A stretch of 64,000 nucleotides of DNA from positions 62,001 through 126,000 of the forward strand of contig NZ_JAJBMO010000008.1 in assembly GCF_020537505.1 (NCBI RefSeq), written 5' to 3'. The first letter of the stretch is position 1. Every line of letters starts with the position of its first letter. A program made the position numbers and the translations under genes. Positions 40,488-49,551 of the stretch are shown here, piece after piece. This DNA is from Blautia glucerasea (GTDB lineage Bacteria > Bacillota > Clostridia > Lachnospirales > Lachnospiraceae). The notes under the pieces are model-generated. The model saw only the letters and a list, made by a program, of their open reading frames with translations, did no database searches and had not been told where the DNA came from.

Positions 40488-41470
40488 TATCCAATTCTCC
40501 CTTCATCCATCATTTTTGCGATTTCTTCTGCAAAATATGTGATATAGATTTGGGCACCGGCACGGTAAGCTCCTACTGCCATCTCTCCAATGATCCTCTC
40601 TTCATCGATCCAGCCCATCTTTGCAGCTGCTTTCACCATGGCGTACTCACCGCTTACACTATAGGCTGCAACCGGAACATTCACCGCCCTGGAAATCTCA
40701 GATACCATATCAAGGTAGGACATAGCTGGCTTCACCATAATAATATCAGCCCCTTCCTCAATGTCCATAAGAGCTTCTTTCATACCCTCTCTTCTGTTGT
40801 GGAAATCCATCTGATAGCTCTTGCGGTCTCCAAAAGCAGGTGCACTTCCGGCAGCATCACGGAACGGACCATAGAATGCGGAAGCATATTTCACTGCATA
40901 AGACATGATCGGAACATTGGTATAGTCACCCATATCCAGCTCCTTACGGATGGCAGCCACACGGCCGTCCATCATATCAGAAGGCGCAATCATATCCGAA
41001 CCAGCCTGCGCATGGGACAAAGCTGTCTTCGCCAGAAGCTCCAGTGTTTTGTCATTGTCTACGTCATGGCCACAGAGAACACCGCAGTGACCGTGGGAAG
41101 TATATTCGCACATGCACACATCTGTCACATAATACATTTCCGGGAACCGGCTCTTGGCTTCCCGGAGTGCTTTCTGTACAATTCCATCCTGGGCGTAAGC
41201 ACCGCTTCCAACTTCATCCTTGTGATCCGGGATTCCAAAAAGCATAATGCTGCTTACCCCCGCTTTTTCCAGCTGTTCCAGCTTATAGGGAAGGCGGTCC
41301 AGGCTGTAACGGTACTGGCCCTCCATGGAAGGAATTTCTTCCTGGATTCCATTTCCCTCCATTACAAACAGTGGATAGATAAGAGAAGACTTGTCCATTC
41401 TGGTCTCTCTCACCATTTTTCGCAAGGTTTCCCCACCTCTTAATCTTCTTGGTCTCTTAATCAGTTCCAT
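40487..41470 (-). CDS. hemB: Delta-aminolevulinic acid dehydratase (porphobilinogen synthase)
   Basis: 327 residues from the ATG at 41470, eight bases after AGAGGAG. It condenses two 5-aminolevulinate into porphobilinogen. The active-site lysines are in IIMVKPAMSYLD and SYAVKYASAFYGPFRDAAGSAP. A Zn/Mg site region is VTDVCMCEYTSHGHCGVL, with the three-cysteine form of zinc-dependent enzymes. It overlaps the hemC-cobA-hemD gene end. Confidence 0.96.
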   Translation of the reverse strand: MELIKRPRRLRGGETLRKMVRETRMDKSSLIYPLFVMEGNGIQEEIPSMEGQYRYSLDRLPYKLEQLEKAGVSSIMLFGIPDHKDEVGSGAYAQDGIVQKALREAKSRFPEMYYVTDVCMCEYTSHGHCGVLCGHDVDNDKTLELLAKTALSHAQAGSDMIAPSDMMDGRVAAIRKELDMGDYTNVPIMSYAVKYASAFYGPFRDAAGSAPAFGDRKSYQMDFHNRREGMKEALMDIEEGADIIMVKPAMSYLDMVSEISRAVNVPVAAYSVSGEYAMVKAAAKMGWIDEERIIGEMAVGAYRAGAQIYITYFAEEIAKMMDEGRIG

Positions 41471-43898
41471 TTTCTTCACTCCTCTTCAGTGTCTCAACCA
41501 GTTCGATCAGACTGTCGATGGTTGCTTTTTCTGACATATATGTTTTCATTCCATAAGAATCCGCCGCTGCGCGGGTCTGTTTTCCGATACATGCAGCACG
41601 AACCTTGGAATAATCAAGTCCTTTGGTGCTCTCTACAAACCCTTTGACTGTGGAAGCACTGGTAAATACAGCCAAATCAATGGCGCCCTCTTCAAATTCT
41701 TTTTTCTCATTGATCAGCGGACAGCTTACATACTCAGTTTCATAGGTTGGAACGTCGTCCACCTGTGCACCTGATTTTTCCAGTTCTTCTGTCAGCTTTT
41801 TATTTCCCAGGGAAGCTCTTGGAATGAGGATCTTCTCTGTTCCATCTAAAAGGCCGCCCAGCTCTTTTCCAAGAGTATCTCCATCATAAACAGAAGGCAT
41901 AAAATCCGGATAGATTCCTTTGTCCAGAAGCTTCTTTCTGGTGCCTTCTCCGATCACCGCAATCTTTGCATTTCCAAGAGAACGCAGATCAATCTTCTTT
42001 TTTGCCATCTGTCTGAAGAAAACCTCCACTCCTGCCGGACTGGTAAATACCAGCCAGTCATAACTGCGGATCTCTGAGAACGCCTGATAAAGCCTGCTCT
42101 GTTCTTCCAAAGGGGTGATGCAGATTGATGGAAGCTCCAGCACCTCTGCTCCTTTTTCCCGAAGAAGGGCTGCTGTTCTGGAAATATTTTCCTTTGGTCT
42201 GGTGACCAGAATTTTCCACCCTGCAAGGGGCAGCTTTTCGTACCACGCAAAATCATCTGCCAGAGTGCAGACCTTTCCTACCACAATAATAGCCGGAGTC
42301 TGGATCATTGCCTGGTCAGATGCAGCCTTTAAGGTACTAACCGTTGCCACCACCCGTTTCTGTCCTGCGGTAGTTCCCTTTGACAAAACAGCTGCAGGCA
42401 TATCCGGCTCCATGCCAGCCTTCATAAGCCCATTGCAGATATCCTCCATTGCCGTGATTCCCATAAGGAAAACAAGAGTTCCCTTTGTATGTACCAGTGC
42501 TGAAAAATCAATGTCGTACTCCATTCCCTTGCGCTTATGTCCGGTGATCACATGGACAGACGAACAGAAGTCTCTGTGTGTCACAGGAATTCCATTGTAA
42601 GCAGGTACGGAAATTGGAGAAGTCACACCAGGTACCACCTCATAAGGAACGCCTTCTTTCGCAAGAAGCTCCAGTTCCTCGCCCCCTCTTCCAAAGAGGA
42701 AGGGATCGCCGCCTTTCAGGCGCACTACCCGGCTGCCTTTTTTGGCTTCATCTACAAGCACCTGGTTGATCATCTCCTGGGACATGGTGTGGTGTCCTGC
42801 TCGTTTTCCCACATTGATCAGTTTCGCAGAAGCAGGGATGCGGGTCAGGATCCCCTGCCCTACCAGACTGTCATAAACCACCACATCTGCCTCGTCCAGC
42901 ACCTGGGCACCCTTCATGGTAAAAAGTCCCACATCTCCAGGGCCAGCTCCTACCAGCCAGACTTTTCCCATCTCTTTTTTGTTCTCTTCCTGTAAATTGG
43001 ATTCCTTATACTCCACCTTACAACGTTCCTGCAGCTCTTTTGCAAGGAAAACTCCAAGTTTCTCTGCCTGGGAAGGACTTCCGGTTTTACAGCCCTTCAG
43101 ATAATGACCGGTTTCTTCCTCATAATAAAGGCCGGTAAGCTTCAGCTGACCATCCCGGATTTCTCCATAGGCCGCTACAGGCGAAGTGCATCCGCCATTC
43201 AGATATTTTACAAAAGCTCTCTCTGCGGCAGCAGCCTGATGTGCCGCCGGATCGTCATATCCATTCAGGAAATCATATTCCAGGCCTCTAACCCCCTGGA
43301 CAGCCAGGATTCCCTGTCCTGCTGCCGGAACCATTTCCTCTATGCCAAAATACCGGCTGATCCGTTTTTCCAGTCCCAGACGTTTCAGGCCTGCGGCAGC
43401 AAGAACCAGCGCCGAATACTCACCGTTATCCAGCTTTTCCAGTCTTGTCTGGAGATTTCCACGAATGCTTTTCACCTTCATGTCTGGAAAAATTTCTTTC
43501 AGCTGCAGCTTTCTCCGAAGGCTGGAACAGCCAATAGGCTTTGCCCTGTCCAAAATGTCACAGCCTCTTGGAAGAACCAGCACATCCCTTACGTCTTCCC
43601 GCCCTGAAAAGGCAAGTATGGGAAGTTCTTCTGGAATTTCCATTGGCATATCCTTCAGGCTGTGGACAGACAGCTGGCTTCTTCCTTCCAGAAGAGCCCG
43701 GTCCAGTTCCTTTACAAACAGGCCTTTTCCGCCAATCTTATCCAGAGTACGGTCCAGAATTTTATCCCCTGTGGTTTTCATGGTGAGAATCTCCACATCC
43801 ATTTCCGGGTGATGACAGACAATGTAGTCCCTCACCATCTGGCTTTGCAGTACGGCAAGCTTACTTTCCCGGCTTCCGATCACAACTTTTTTATTCAT
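41457..43898 (-). CDS. hemC-cobA-hemD: HemC-CobA-HemD fusion
   Basis: 813 residues from the ATG at 43898. Residues 1 to about 300 are hydroxymethylbilane synthase (IGSRESKLAVLQSQMV, dipyrromethane cysteine Cys237 in LNGGCTSPVAAYG). Residues 310 to about 550 are uroporphyrinogen-III C-methyltransferase (MGKVWLVGAGPGDVGLFTMK, VRLKGGDPFLFGRGGEE). Residues about 557-813 are uroporphyrinogen-III synthase (GWKILVTRPKENISRTA, VFTSASTVKGF). One chain thus takes porphobilinogen to precorrin-2, away from protoheme. Start chosen over an upstream codon by GATGAGGA. Confidence 0.96.
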   Translation of the reverse strand: MNKKVVIGSRESKLAVLQSQMVRDYIVCHHPEMDVEILTMKTTGDKILDRTLDKIGGKGLFVKELDRALLEGRSQLSVHSLKDMPMEIPEELPILAFSGREDVRDVLVLPRGCDILDRAKPIGCSSLRRKLQLKEIFPDMKVKSIRGNLQTRLEKLDNGEYSALVLAAAGLKRLGLEKRISRYFGIEEMVPAAGQGILAVQGVRGLEYDFLNGYDDPAAHQAAAAERAFVKYLNGGCTSPVAAYGEIRDGQLKLTGLYYEEETGHYLKGCKTGSPSQAEKLGVFLAKELQERCKVEYKESNLQEENKKEMGKVWLVGAGPGDVGLFTMKGAQVLDEADVVVYDSLVGQGILTRIPASAKLINVGKRAGHHTMSQEMINQVLVDEAKKGSRVVRLKGGDPFLFGRGGEELELLAKEGVPYEVVPGVTSPISVPAYNGIPVTHRDFCSSVHVITGHKRKGMEYDIDFSALVHTKGTLVFLMGITAMEDICNGLMKAGMEPDMPAAVLSKGTTAGQKRVVATVSTLKAASDQAMIQTPAIIVVGKVCTLADDFAWYEKLPLAGWKILVTRPKENISRTAALLREKGAEVLELPSICITPLEEQSRLYQAFSEIRSYDWLVFTSPAGVEVFFRQMAKKKIDLRSLGNAKIAVIGEGTRKKLLDKGIYPDFMPSVYDGDTLGKELGGLLDGTEKILIPRASLGNKKLTEELEKSGAQVDDVPTYETEYVSCPLINEKKEFEEGAIDLAVFTSASTVKGFVESTKGLDYSKVRAACIGKQTRAAADSYGMKTYMSEKATIDSLIELVETLKRSEENGTD

Positions 43899-44376
43899 AA
43901 CTATCCTCATCTTTTTCCAGTTCTTCCAGAAGCGCCTGCATTTTTTCCCTGACGGCTTTTGCTTTCCTGTGATTGACACCGCTGGCTGTAATTCCAACTA
44001 CAATGTCGTCTTTCAGGCAGATTCCGGGAAAGTAAAAGTCGCATAAATTCTTATCACTAGCAACGTTTACGTAAATTCCCTCTTCTTTACAGATCCGGTA
44101 AATCTCTTCATTTAACTCTCTATTATTGGTAACAGCCAGCACCATATAAGCCATGGAAAAATCCGATTTTTTCACTGGGCGGGGCTGGATCTGGATCCTG
44201 CCCAGCTTGCCCAGTTCCCAGAGATCCGCGGTCATCTTTGGTGCAATCACTGTAATATTCCTGGTAAATAATAATAATGCTTTCACTCTTCTTGTGGCAA
44301 TAGTTCCCCCACCTATTACCACGATGTTCTTATCCGATAAATCCACATACAGTGGAAAATAACGCTTATTTTTCAT
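43891..44376 (-). CDS. Precorrin-2 dehydrogenase (siroheme synthase N-terminal type)
   Basis: 161 residues. The Rossmann motif VVIGGGTIATRRVKALL and the segment DFYFPGICLKDDIVVGITASG match the NAD-dependent dehydrogenase domain (CysG N-terminal, Met8p, SirC). It oxidises precorrin-2 to sirohydrochlorin, the substrate of CbiK. It overlaps hemA by 11 bases upstream and the fusion gene by eight downstream. Confidence 0.9.
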   Translation of the reverse strand: MKNKRYFPLYVDLSDKNIVVIGGGTIATRRVKALLLFTRNITVIAPKMTADLWELGKLGRIQIQPRPVKKSDFSMAYMVLAVTNNRELNEEIYRICKEEGIYVNVASDKNLCDFYFPGICLKDDIVVGITASGVNHRKAKAVREKMQALLEELEKDEDSYE

Positions 44377-45595
44377 ATGTTTTCTCCAGTCCTGCTACAC
44401 ATTCCAGAAATGCCTGTTCGTTCATGCTATCCCTTAATCCAAACAGCATTTTGTTTACAACCTTCTCCATTGCCCTGTCCACAGCCTTCATCAGCTGCTC
44501 TTTTTCCCCATCTTCCATGTTGGCGTTTTTCAGTGGCTTTATAATGCGTAGATTAAAATCATTGACTGCGCTTTCTTTGATTTCCTGTATACGCGGGATC
44601 AGATCCTTACCCTCTAACCATTTGAAAAATTCATCCATCTGTTCCCGGACGATTCTTCCTGCTGCTTCTAAGTTTTCCTGCAGCTCAGCTGGCTTTTCAT
44701 CTGTTTTGAAGCTGTCCATATCGTATAAGGTAACACCCTCAAATCTGCCTACTTCCGGTTCAATATCTCTTGGAACCGCCAGATCAATAAGCACAATGGA
44801 TTTCTCCAGCTCCAGTTCTTCAAAAAGCTCCTCACGCAAGGTAAAATTAGGACTTGCCGTGGCGCTTACTACCAGATCACACTTTGGCAGATACTCCATT
44901 CGTTCCCCATAATTGATCCTTTTGCATCCAAAAGGGATGCTTACCATACCACTTCGGTACTGGCGGACCGTTACCGTCACATCAGCACCAGTCTCCATCA
45001 GAGTCTGTGCTGCCACCTTTCCCATCTCACCGTTTCCGATTACCATACAGACCTTATCCTTCACGGAGTAGCCCTGCTTTTCCAGCATTTGTATGGCCTG
45101 ATGGATCACAGAAGGATTTCCATGGGAAAATGGCACTTCTGTTTTGATCTTCTTGCCGGCTGTCACAGCCATTCGGAAAAGCACCTCAAGTGCGCCATCT
45201 GTGGTAAAATGCTCTCTGGCTATTCCAAGGGCATCCTTTACCTGCGTCAGGATCTGGTCTTCCCCCAGGATCTGGGATTTCAGCCCGGAAGCCAGATAGA
45301 ACAAATGCTCCACAGCATCGTGGCCTTCCCGTTTTATAAAATATTTCTCATATTCACTGTTCTGTATCTTTTTTAATTTGCAAAGCTCTTCATATAAAGA
45401 AAGCTCTGCTTCCTCCTCCACACTTGCCCAGACTTCCAGGCGGTTGCATGTAGACAGGATAATGCAGCCATTTATTCCAGGCTGCTCTTTTATTTTCTCC
45501 ATTGCCTCCCCTGCATTTTTTCTGGTAAATGCAAATAAGGCCCGTATATCTACCGGAGCCATACTATGGTCGATTCCAATCATGGAAATACTCAT
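44366..45595 (-). CDS. hemA: Glutamyl-tRNA reductase
   Basis: 409 residues. First step of the C5 pathway: glutamyl-tRNA to glutamate-1-semialdehyde. The catalytic cysteine is in CIILSTCNRLEVW (Cys50). SGLKSQILGEDQILTQVKDA and the NADPH domain (VCMVIGNGEMGKVAAQTLME) follow, then the dimerisation helix domain. AAGGAG is 11 bases before the ATG. It heads the operon. Confidence 0.95.
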   Translation of the reverse strand: MSISMIGIDHSMAPVDIRALFAFTRKNAGEAMEKIKEQPGINGCIILSTCNRLEVWASVEEEAELSLYEELCKLKKIQNSEYEKYFIKREGHDAVEHLFYLASGLKSQILGEDQILTQVKDALGIAREHFTTDGALEVLFRMAVTAGKKIKTEVPFSHGNPSVIHQAIQMLEKQGYSVKDKVCMVIGNGEMGKVAAQTLMETGADVTVTVRQYRSGMVSIPFGCKRINYGERMEYLPKCDLVVSATASPNFTLREELFEELELEKSIVLIDLAVPRDIEPEVGRFEGVTLYDMDSFKTDEKPAELQENLEAAGRIVREQMDEFFKWLEGKDLIPRIQEIKESAVNDFNLRIIKPLKNANMEDGEKEQLMKAVDRAMEKVVNKMLFGLRDSMNEQAFLECVAGLEKTYEK

Positions 45596-45666
45596 CTTAT
45601 GTAATTCTCCTTAAAAAACATTTTGCTTTGGTGTTTTCTGCTTCTATTCCTTTTCCGCCACCGCTA

Positions 45667-45695
45667 ATTTTACTAATTTGCAGAAAGATTGTCAA
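45667..45695 (-). promoter_or_regulatory. Promoter of the hemA operon
   Basis: TTGACA (45695-45690), 17 bases, TAAAAT (45672-45667) on the minus strand, about 65 bases before the hemA start. Confidence 0.8.
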
Positions 45696-45707
45696 TAAAA
45701 CAACAAT

Positions 45708-45832
45708 AAAAAACTTCCAGGCGGTTCGATTATGGGTTCCTAGGCATTCTGCAGTCAGTAATTGCTTTGCGATATACAGAAATCAGGCATCTGCAGTAAT
45801 CCATCCCCGACGTATCCGTCTGGAAGTTTTCT
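45708..45832 (-). ncRNA. 125-base element closed by 15-bp inverted repeat
   Basis: AAAACTTCCAGACGG and CCGCCTGGAAGTTTT pair to close a 95-base interior; T continues on the minus strand. The interior has direct repeats CTGCAGAtGCCT and CTGCAGAATGCCT. It could be the terminator and 3' RNA of the btu operon, a separate small RNA, or a small mobile element with terminal inverted repeats. It matches no known riboswitch that I recognise. Confidence 0.5.
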
Positions 45833-45850
45833 TATATTCTTCTTATGTTT

Positions 45851-46204
45851 TCATTCTCTATGGGTGCCCCTAACTACCTGAATGCCTCTGTCTTCCAGCA
45901 TTTCACAGATACGGGTTATTCTTGGGCACTCATTTTTGCCGTCGATCAGACGACATACACCAACATGCATAACCTTTATGTTTTCACTAATCAGCCTGTC
46001 AATTTTTTCCAGAATTCCTTTGTCCTCATCTGGTTCTGCAGGATTCATGCTTTTACATCCATTGCATGTCATCATGGCTTCCAGAGAGGTATCCTGGGAA
46101 TATTCCTTAAAAAAAGCCTCCCGTTCCATAAAAGCCTTCAGACATCCCACCCTGGCACAGACATCATTGGAATGAAGACAGGTCAAAGTTCCAATCTTTG
46201 TCAT
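45851..46204 (-). CDS. CGGC-domain protein
   Basis: 117 residues from the ATG at 46204, with AAAGGTGAG upstream. The CGGC family, Cys-rich and probably metal-binding, has conserved cysteines seen in TLTCLHSNDVC, GCLKAF, MTCNGCKSMNP, GVCRLIDGKNECPRI. Last gene of the btuFCD-like operon; it could handle cobalt or corrinoid (inference from context). Confidence 0.78.
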   Translation of the reverse strand: MTKIGTLTCLHSNDVCARVGCLKAFMEREAFFKEYSQDTSLEAMMTCNGCKSMNPAEPDEDKGILEKIDRLISENIKVMHVGVCRLIDGKNECPRITRICEMLEDRGIQVVRGTHRE

Positions 46205-46238
46205 TTTTCTCACCTTTTAACTCTTGTGCCTGTTTATT

Positions 46239-46994
46239 TTACAAAAACAAAATATGCATTTTCCCCTGACTGTCATAGACAACTTCTGATTCTACCTTAT
46301 AGATCCGCCAGATCAGCTCCGGTGTCAAAACCTCCTTAGGGGTTCCCTCCCCCTCCAGAACACCGTCTTTTAAAACATAGATCCGGTCACAGTATGCGGC
46401 TGCAATATTCAGATCATGGATTGCAGAAATCACGGTAACGTCCAGATTCTTTACCAGTTTCATCAGCATGATCTGATGGGTGATGTCAAGATGATTGGTA
46501 GGCTCATCCAGGAGCAGGGCAGGCGTCTGCTGTGCAAGGGCTCTTGCAAGAATCACGCGCTGCTGCTCACCTCCTGATAAAGTGGAAAAGCTGCGGTCTG
46601 CAAATTTGTCCATCTGAACAGTTTTCAGCGCTTTCTCTACGATCCGGTAGTCATCTGCATTGTCTCTTTCCAAAGTTTTCTTATGAGGCGCACGTCCCAT
46701 CAAAACCACTTCTCTTACGCTGAAATCAAAGTTATAATAATTGTGCTGGGCTACCACCGCCATTTTCCTTGCGGAGCTTTTTGCATTCATGGAATAAAGC
46801 TCTTCCCCATCTAGATATACGGCTCCGGAATCCGCCTTTAATACACGGTAAATACACTTCAGCAAAGTGGACTTTCCACTTCCGTTAGGTCCAATAATCC
46901 CCACCAGTTCCTTATCCCTGGTTTCAATGGAAATTCCCTTAAGTATTTCCTTTGCCTGAAAATTTACCCGGATATCTTCTGTGGTTATTTTCAT
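46239..46994 (-). CDS. btuD: ABC transporter ATP-binding protein, cobalamin/siderophore type
   Basis: 251 residues from the ATG at 46994, behind GGAGGG. Walker A GIIGPNGSGKSTLL, ABC signature LSGGEQQR, Walker B LLLDEPTNHLD, and the H-loop His in ISAIHDLN. It energises the adjacent permease. The upstream riboswitch suggests cobalamin or corrinoid as substrate. Overlaps the permease by four bases. Confidence 0.88.
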   Translation of the reverse strand: MKITTEDIRVNFQAKEILKGISIETRDKELVGIIGPNGSGKSTLLKCIYRVLKADSGAVYLDGEELYSMNAKSSARKMAVVAQHNYYNFDFSVREVVLMGRAPHKKTLERDNADDYRIVEKALKTVQMDKFADRSFSTLSGGEQQRVILARALAQQTPALLLDEPTNHLDITHQIMLMKLVKNLDVTVISAIHDLNIAAAYCDRIYVLKDGVLEGEGTPKEVLTPELIWRIYKVESEVVYDSQGKMHILFL

Positions 46995-48058
46995 CCCTTT
47001 TTCCCTCCGAAGCCATAAGATTTGCGAATCAGCAAATAGATAAAGCAAGGAGCTCCGATAATAGAAACCAAAACACCGATGGGCATTTCTGAATTTTTCA
47101 GGATCACACGGCACGCCACATCACACCAAATCAGAAAGGAACTGCCAAGCAGGGCGCTAAGCGGAATCAGGCGGCTGTGGTCTGTTCCAAACAGGATTCT
47201 CACTACATGTGGGATCACCAGGCCCACAAAGCCGATCACTCCGGCACAATATACGGCAAAGCCTACCATCACCGAAGAAAGAATCAGGTATGCAGTCCGA
47301 AAGCTGTGCAGATCTGTTCCCAGGGTAATAGATACTTCATCTCCAAGTAGCATCAGATTCAAATTCCTGTATTGTGTCCAGAAAAGCACTACACACACCA
47401 GCGTCACAGGAAGCATCACACTTACTCTTGACCAGTTGGCTCCTGCAAGACTTCCCATGGTCCACTTCATAACCTCTGTGGCACCATTTTTATCATTTGT
47501 TATGTAAATCACAAAATTGGAAAAAGCAGAACAGACTGCGCTGATTGCCATTCCTGCAAGAATCAGCTTTGCCGATGTTGCTTTACCTCCCATATTGGCA
47601 ATTGCAATGACCGCAAAGGATGTGACCATGGCTCCTACAAATGCGCAAAGCCCTACAGAGTTTCCTCTAAGGAAGCTGCTGATTCCAAGCATGATCGCCA
47701 GGGTTGCCCCAAAAGAAGCACCAGAAGAAATTCCAAGTACATAAGGATCTGCCAAAGGATTCTGCACAATTGCCTGCATAACCACGCCACACACAGAAAG
47801 AGCCATGCCTACCGCCAGTGCCAGAAGAACCCTTGGAAGCCGGATCAGCCATACAACATCATGAATGGCCCCCTCAGAGTAGGAGGCCATACTTTTTATG
47901 TGGAATATTTTGTACAGGATCACGCTGTATACATCCTTTAATGACAGATCTGCATTTCCAAATGTAACAGCTGCCAGTATGGAAAAAATCAGAAATGCGG
48001 CAAGTCCCACAAGGGCTGTTGCATAAATAGATGAACGAAAAATTTTCTCTTTTTTCAC
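46991..48058 (-). CDS. btuC: FecCD/BtuC-family permease
   Basis: 355 residues from a GTG at 48058 with GAGG upstream; about ten membrane helices. RLPRVLLALAVGMALSVCGV (the FecCD signature), NPLADPYVLGISSGASFGA and IPHVVRILFGTDHSRLIPLS are present. It transports corrinoid or an iron chelate; the riboswitch favours corrinoid. Confidence 0.9.
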   Translation of the reverse strand: MKKEKIFRSSIYATALVGLAAFLIFSILAAVTFGNADLSLKDVYSVILYKIFHIKSMASYSEGAIHDVVWLIRLPRVLLALAVGMALSVCGVVMQAIVQNPLADPYVLGISSGASFGATLAIMLGISSFLRGNSVGLCAFVGAMVTSFAVIAIANMGGKATSAKLILAGMAISAVCSAFSNFVIYITNDKNGATEVMKWTMGSLAGANWSRVSVMLPVTLVCVVLFWTQYRNLNLMLLGDEVSITLGTDLHSFRTAYLILSSVMVGFAVYCAGVIGFVGLVIPHVVRILFGTDHSRLIPLSALLGSSFLIWCDVACRVILKNSEMPIGVLVSIIGAPCFIYLLIRKSYGFGGKKG

Positions 48059-48100
48059 TGTTTTTTCCTCAACATTTAAGTATCCGTTCCAAAGCAAAAA

Positions 48101-49192
48101 TTAGTCAATTGCAACGTCAGGATATAATCCTTTTGCAAATGTCTCCACTCCGTCCTGGGTACGGGTTGCACTTGCGTACATTTCGCTGAGCATGATCGGA
48201 TATACACGGCCATTCTTTACTGCGTCAAGGCTCTGGAGGGCCTCATCATCCTGGATCACAGCCATCTGGCTTTCCAGAACACTCTGTGGATCGTCACCTG
48301 CATATGGCATGTATACCACAAAGATCACATCCGGGTTTGCAGCAATGATGTCCTCTTTTCCAACGGTAGAGGCATCAGGATTTGCAAGAGTTGCTCCTAA
48401 CTTGGTTACCATATCTCCGCCGAGGCTGCTTGCGCCGTAGTTTGTAATGTCCTCACCAAGTGGCTCAAGAACCATTACAGTAGGTTTCTCTTCTACGTCT
48501 TTTGTTGCCTCAAGTGTGTTGTCAATAACAGCTTTGATATCGTCAACAATTGCTTCTGCTTTATCCTGTACATCAAAGATCTTACCAAGATTCAGGATAT
48601 CGGTATATTCATTTTCCAGTGTTCTCTCACCACCTGGACGGGTGTTGGAGTTATAGTAAGTATTGCAACCTTTGTCGATCCAGTTGGTTACATTTCCAAG
48701 GTTCTTATCAGAAAACAGGGAACTCCAGGAAAGGATCATATCTGGCTCCAGCATGGTTACAGTTTCAAGGGATGGGGTAAATTCATCAAGATAATTGGTT
48801 TTAGAAAATGCTTCTTTCAGATCATCCGGAACTTCATTATCAAGGCCTGCAGTTGCAACAAGGCGGTCCTCAAGTCCAAGTGCCAGCATTGTCTCAATGC
48901 TGCCCTGGTATACAGCGATAACCTTTTCCGGTGCTTTTTCATAGGTGGTTTCGATTTCGTTTCCATCATAATCATAGGTGGTGATAGTTAAAGGATACTC
49001 AGTTCTGGTCTCGCCCTCAGAAGCAGTCTCTTCACTGGAAGCATCTGCGGTCTCTTCTGCGGGCTGGTTATCCTCTTTGATTGTCTCAGAATCTGCACGC
49101 TCTGCTGCATACACTGCTGGTGATGCAGACATAGTCATAGCAGCTGCCATCATCACAGCCAGGATTCTTGTGGTTAAAACTTTGTTTTTCAT
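48101..49192 (-). CDS. btuF: Periplasmic-type substrate-binding protein of the corrinoid importer
   Basis: 363 residues. A Sec signal peptide (MKNKVLTTRILAVMMAAAM, cleavage around AYA-A) but no lipobox Cys is seen. An acidic Glu/Ser-rich linker (residues 33-65) follows, then a BtuF/FhuD-type type III binding fold (YEKAPEKVIAVYQGSIETML). It lies directly behind a cobalamin riboswitch and its terminator. Confidence 0.85.
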   Translation of the reverse strand: MKNKVLTTRILAVMMAAAMTMSASPAVYAAERADSETIKEDNQPAEETADASSEETASEGETRTEYPLTITTYDYDGNEIETTYEKAPEKVIAVYQGSIETMLALGLEDRLVATAGLDNEVPDDLKEAFSKTNYLDEFTPSLETVTMLEPDMILSWSSLFSDKNLGNVTNWIDKGCNTYYNSNTRPGGERTLENEYTDILNLGKIFDVQDKAEAIVDDIKAVIDNTLEATKDVEEKPTVMVLEPLGEDITNYGASSLGGDMVTKLGATLANPDASTVGKEDIIAANPDVIFVVYMPYAGDDPQSVLESQMAVIQDDEALQSLDAVKNGRVYPIMLSEMYASATRTQDGVETFAKGLYPDVAID

Positions 49193-49243
49193 TTCTTTTC
49201 CTCTCTTTTCGTTTGTTTTCGTAACCGAAAAGATGGGGCTTCA

Positions 49244-49267
49244 AAAAGCGTCACTGCTGCCAGTGAC
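49244..49267 (-). terminator. Riboswitch-controlled terminator
   Basis: GTCACTG-CTGC-CAGTGAC stem followed by GCTTTTT on the minus strand, between the riboswitch and the binding-protein gene. Cobalamin binding would favour it. Confidence 0.8.
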
Positions 49268-49299
49268 TTAAAAGGCACTTTTTACGGAAGCTCCTCTTC

Positions 49300-49460
49300 T
49301 TCCCTTTGTTAAGCAGTTTTCCTGGCTCGCAGGTAGTAACAGCATGGCTTCCCTTCTCACGCATATGCGCAATGGTTTTCATAAGCCAGCCTTCCTGCAT
49401 ACAGTGGCCGCAACCGTTCAGGCTTTACACCTGATTCCCTCTCACAGCGAAATCGCCGTT
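49300..49460 (-). promoter_or_regulatory. Cobalamin riboswitch of the btu operon
   Basis: On the minus strand: AGGGAATCAGGTGTAAAGCC, GCGGCCACTGTATGC, then AGAAGGGAAGCC and GAGCCAGGAAAACTGC. These are the conserved cobalamin riboswitch blocks. It controls the importer by transcription termination. Confidence 0.93.
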
Positions 49461-49551
49461 CACTTAACTGGTATTCAATTACTTCAACAGTCTAGCATAT
49501 CTCTTCTTTAAAAACAACAACATTATTTGCCAATTTACAAATTGGGGGCAA

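Noticed and set aside
40481-41443. Plus-strand frame opposite hemB
   Set aside because: Complement of a highly conserved enzyme gene; no independent support.
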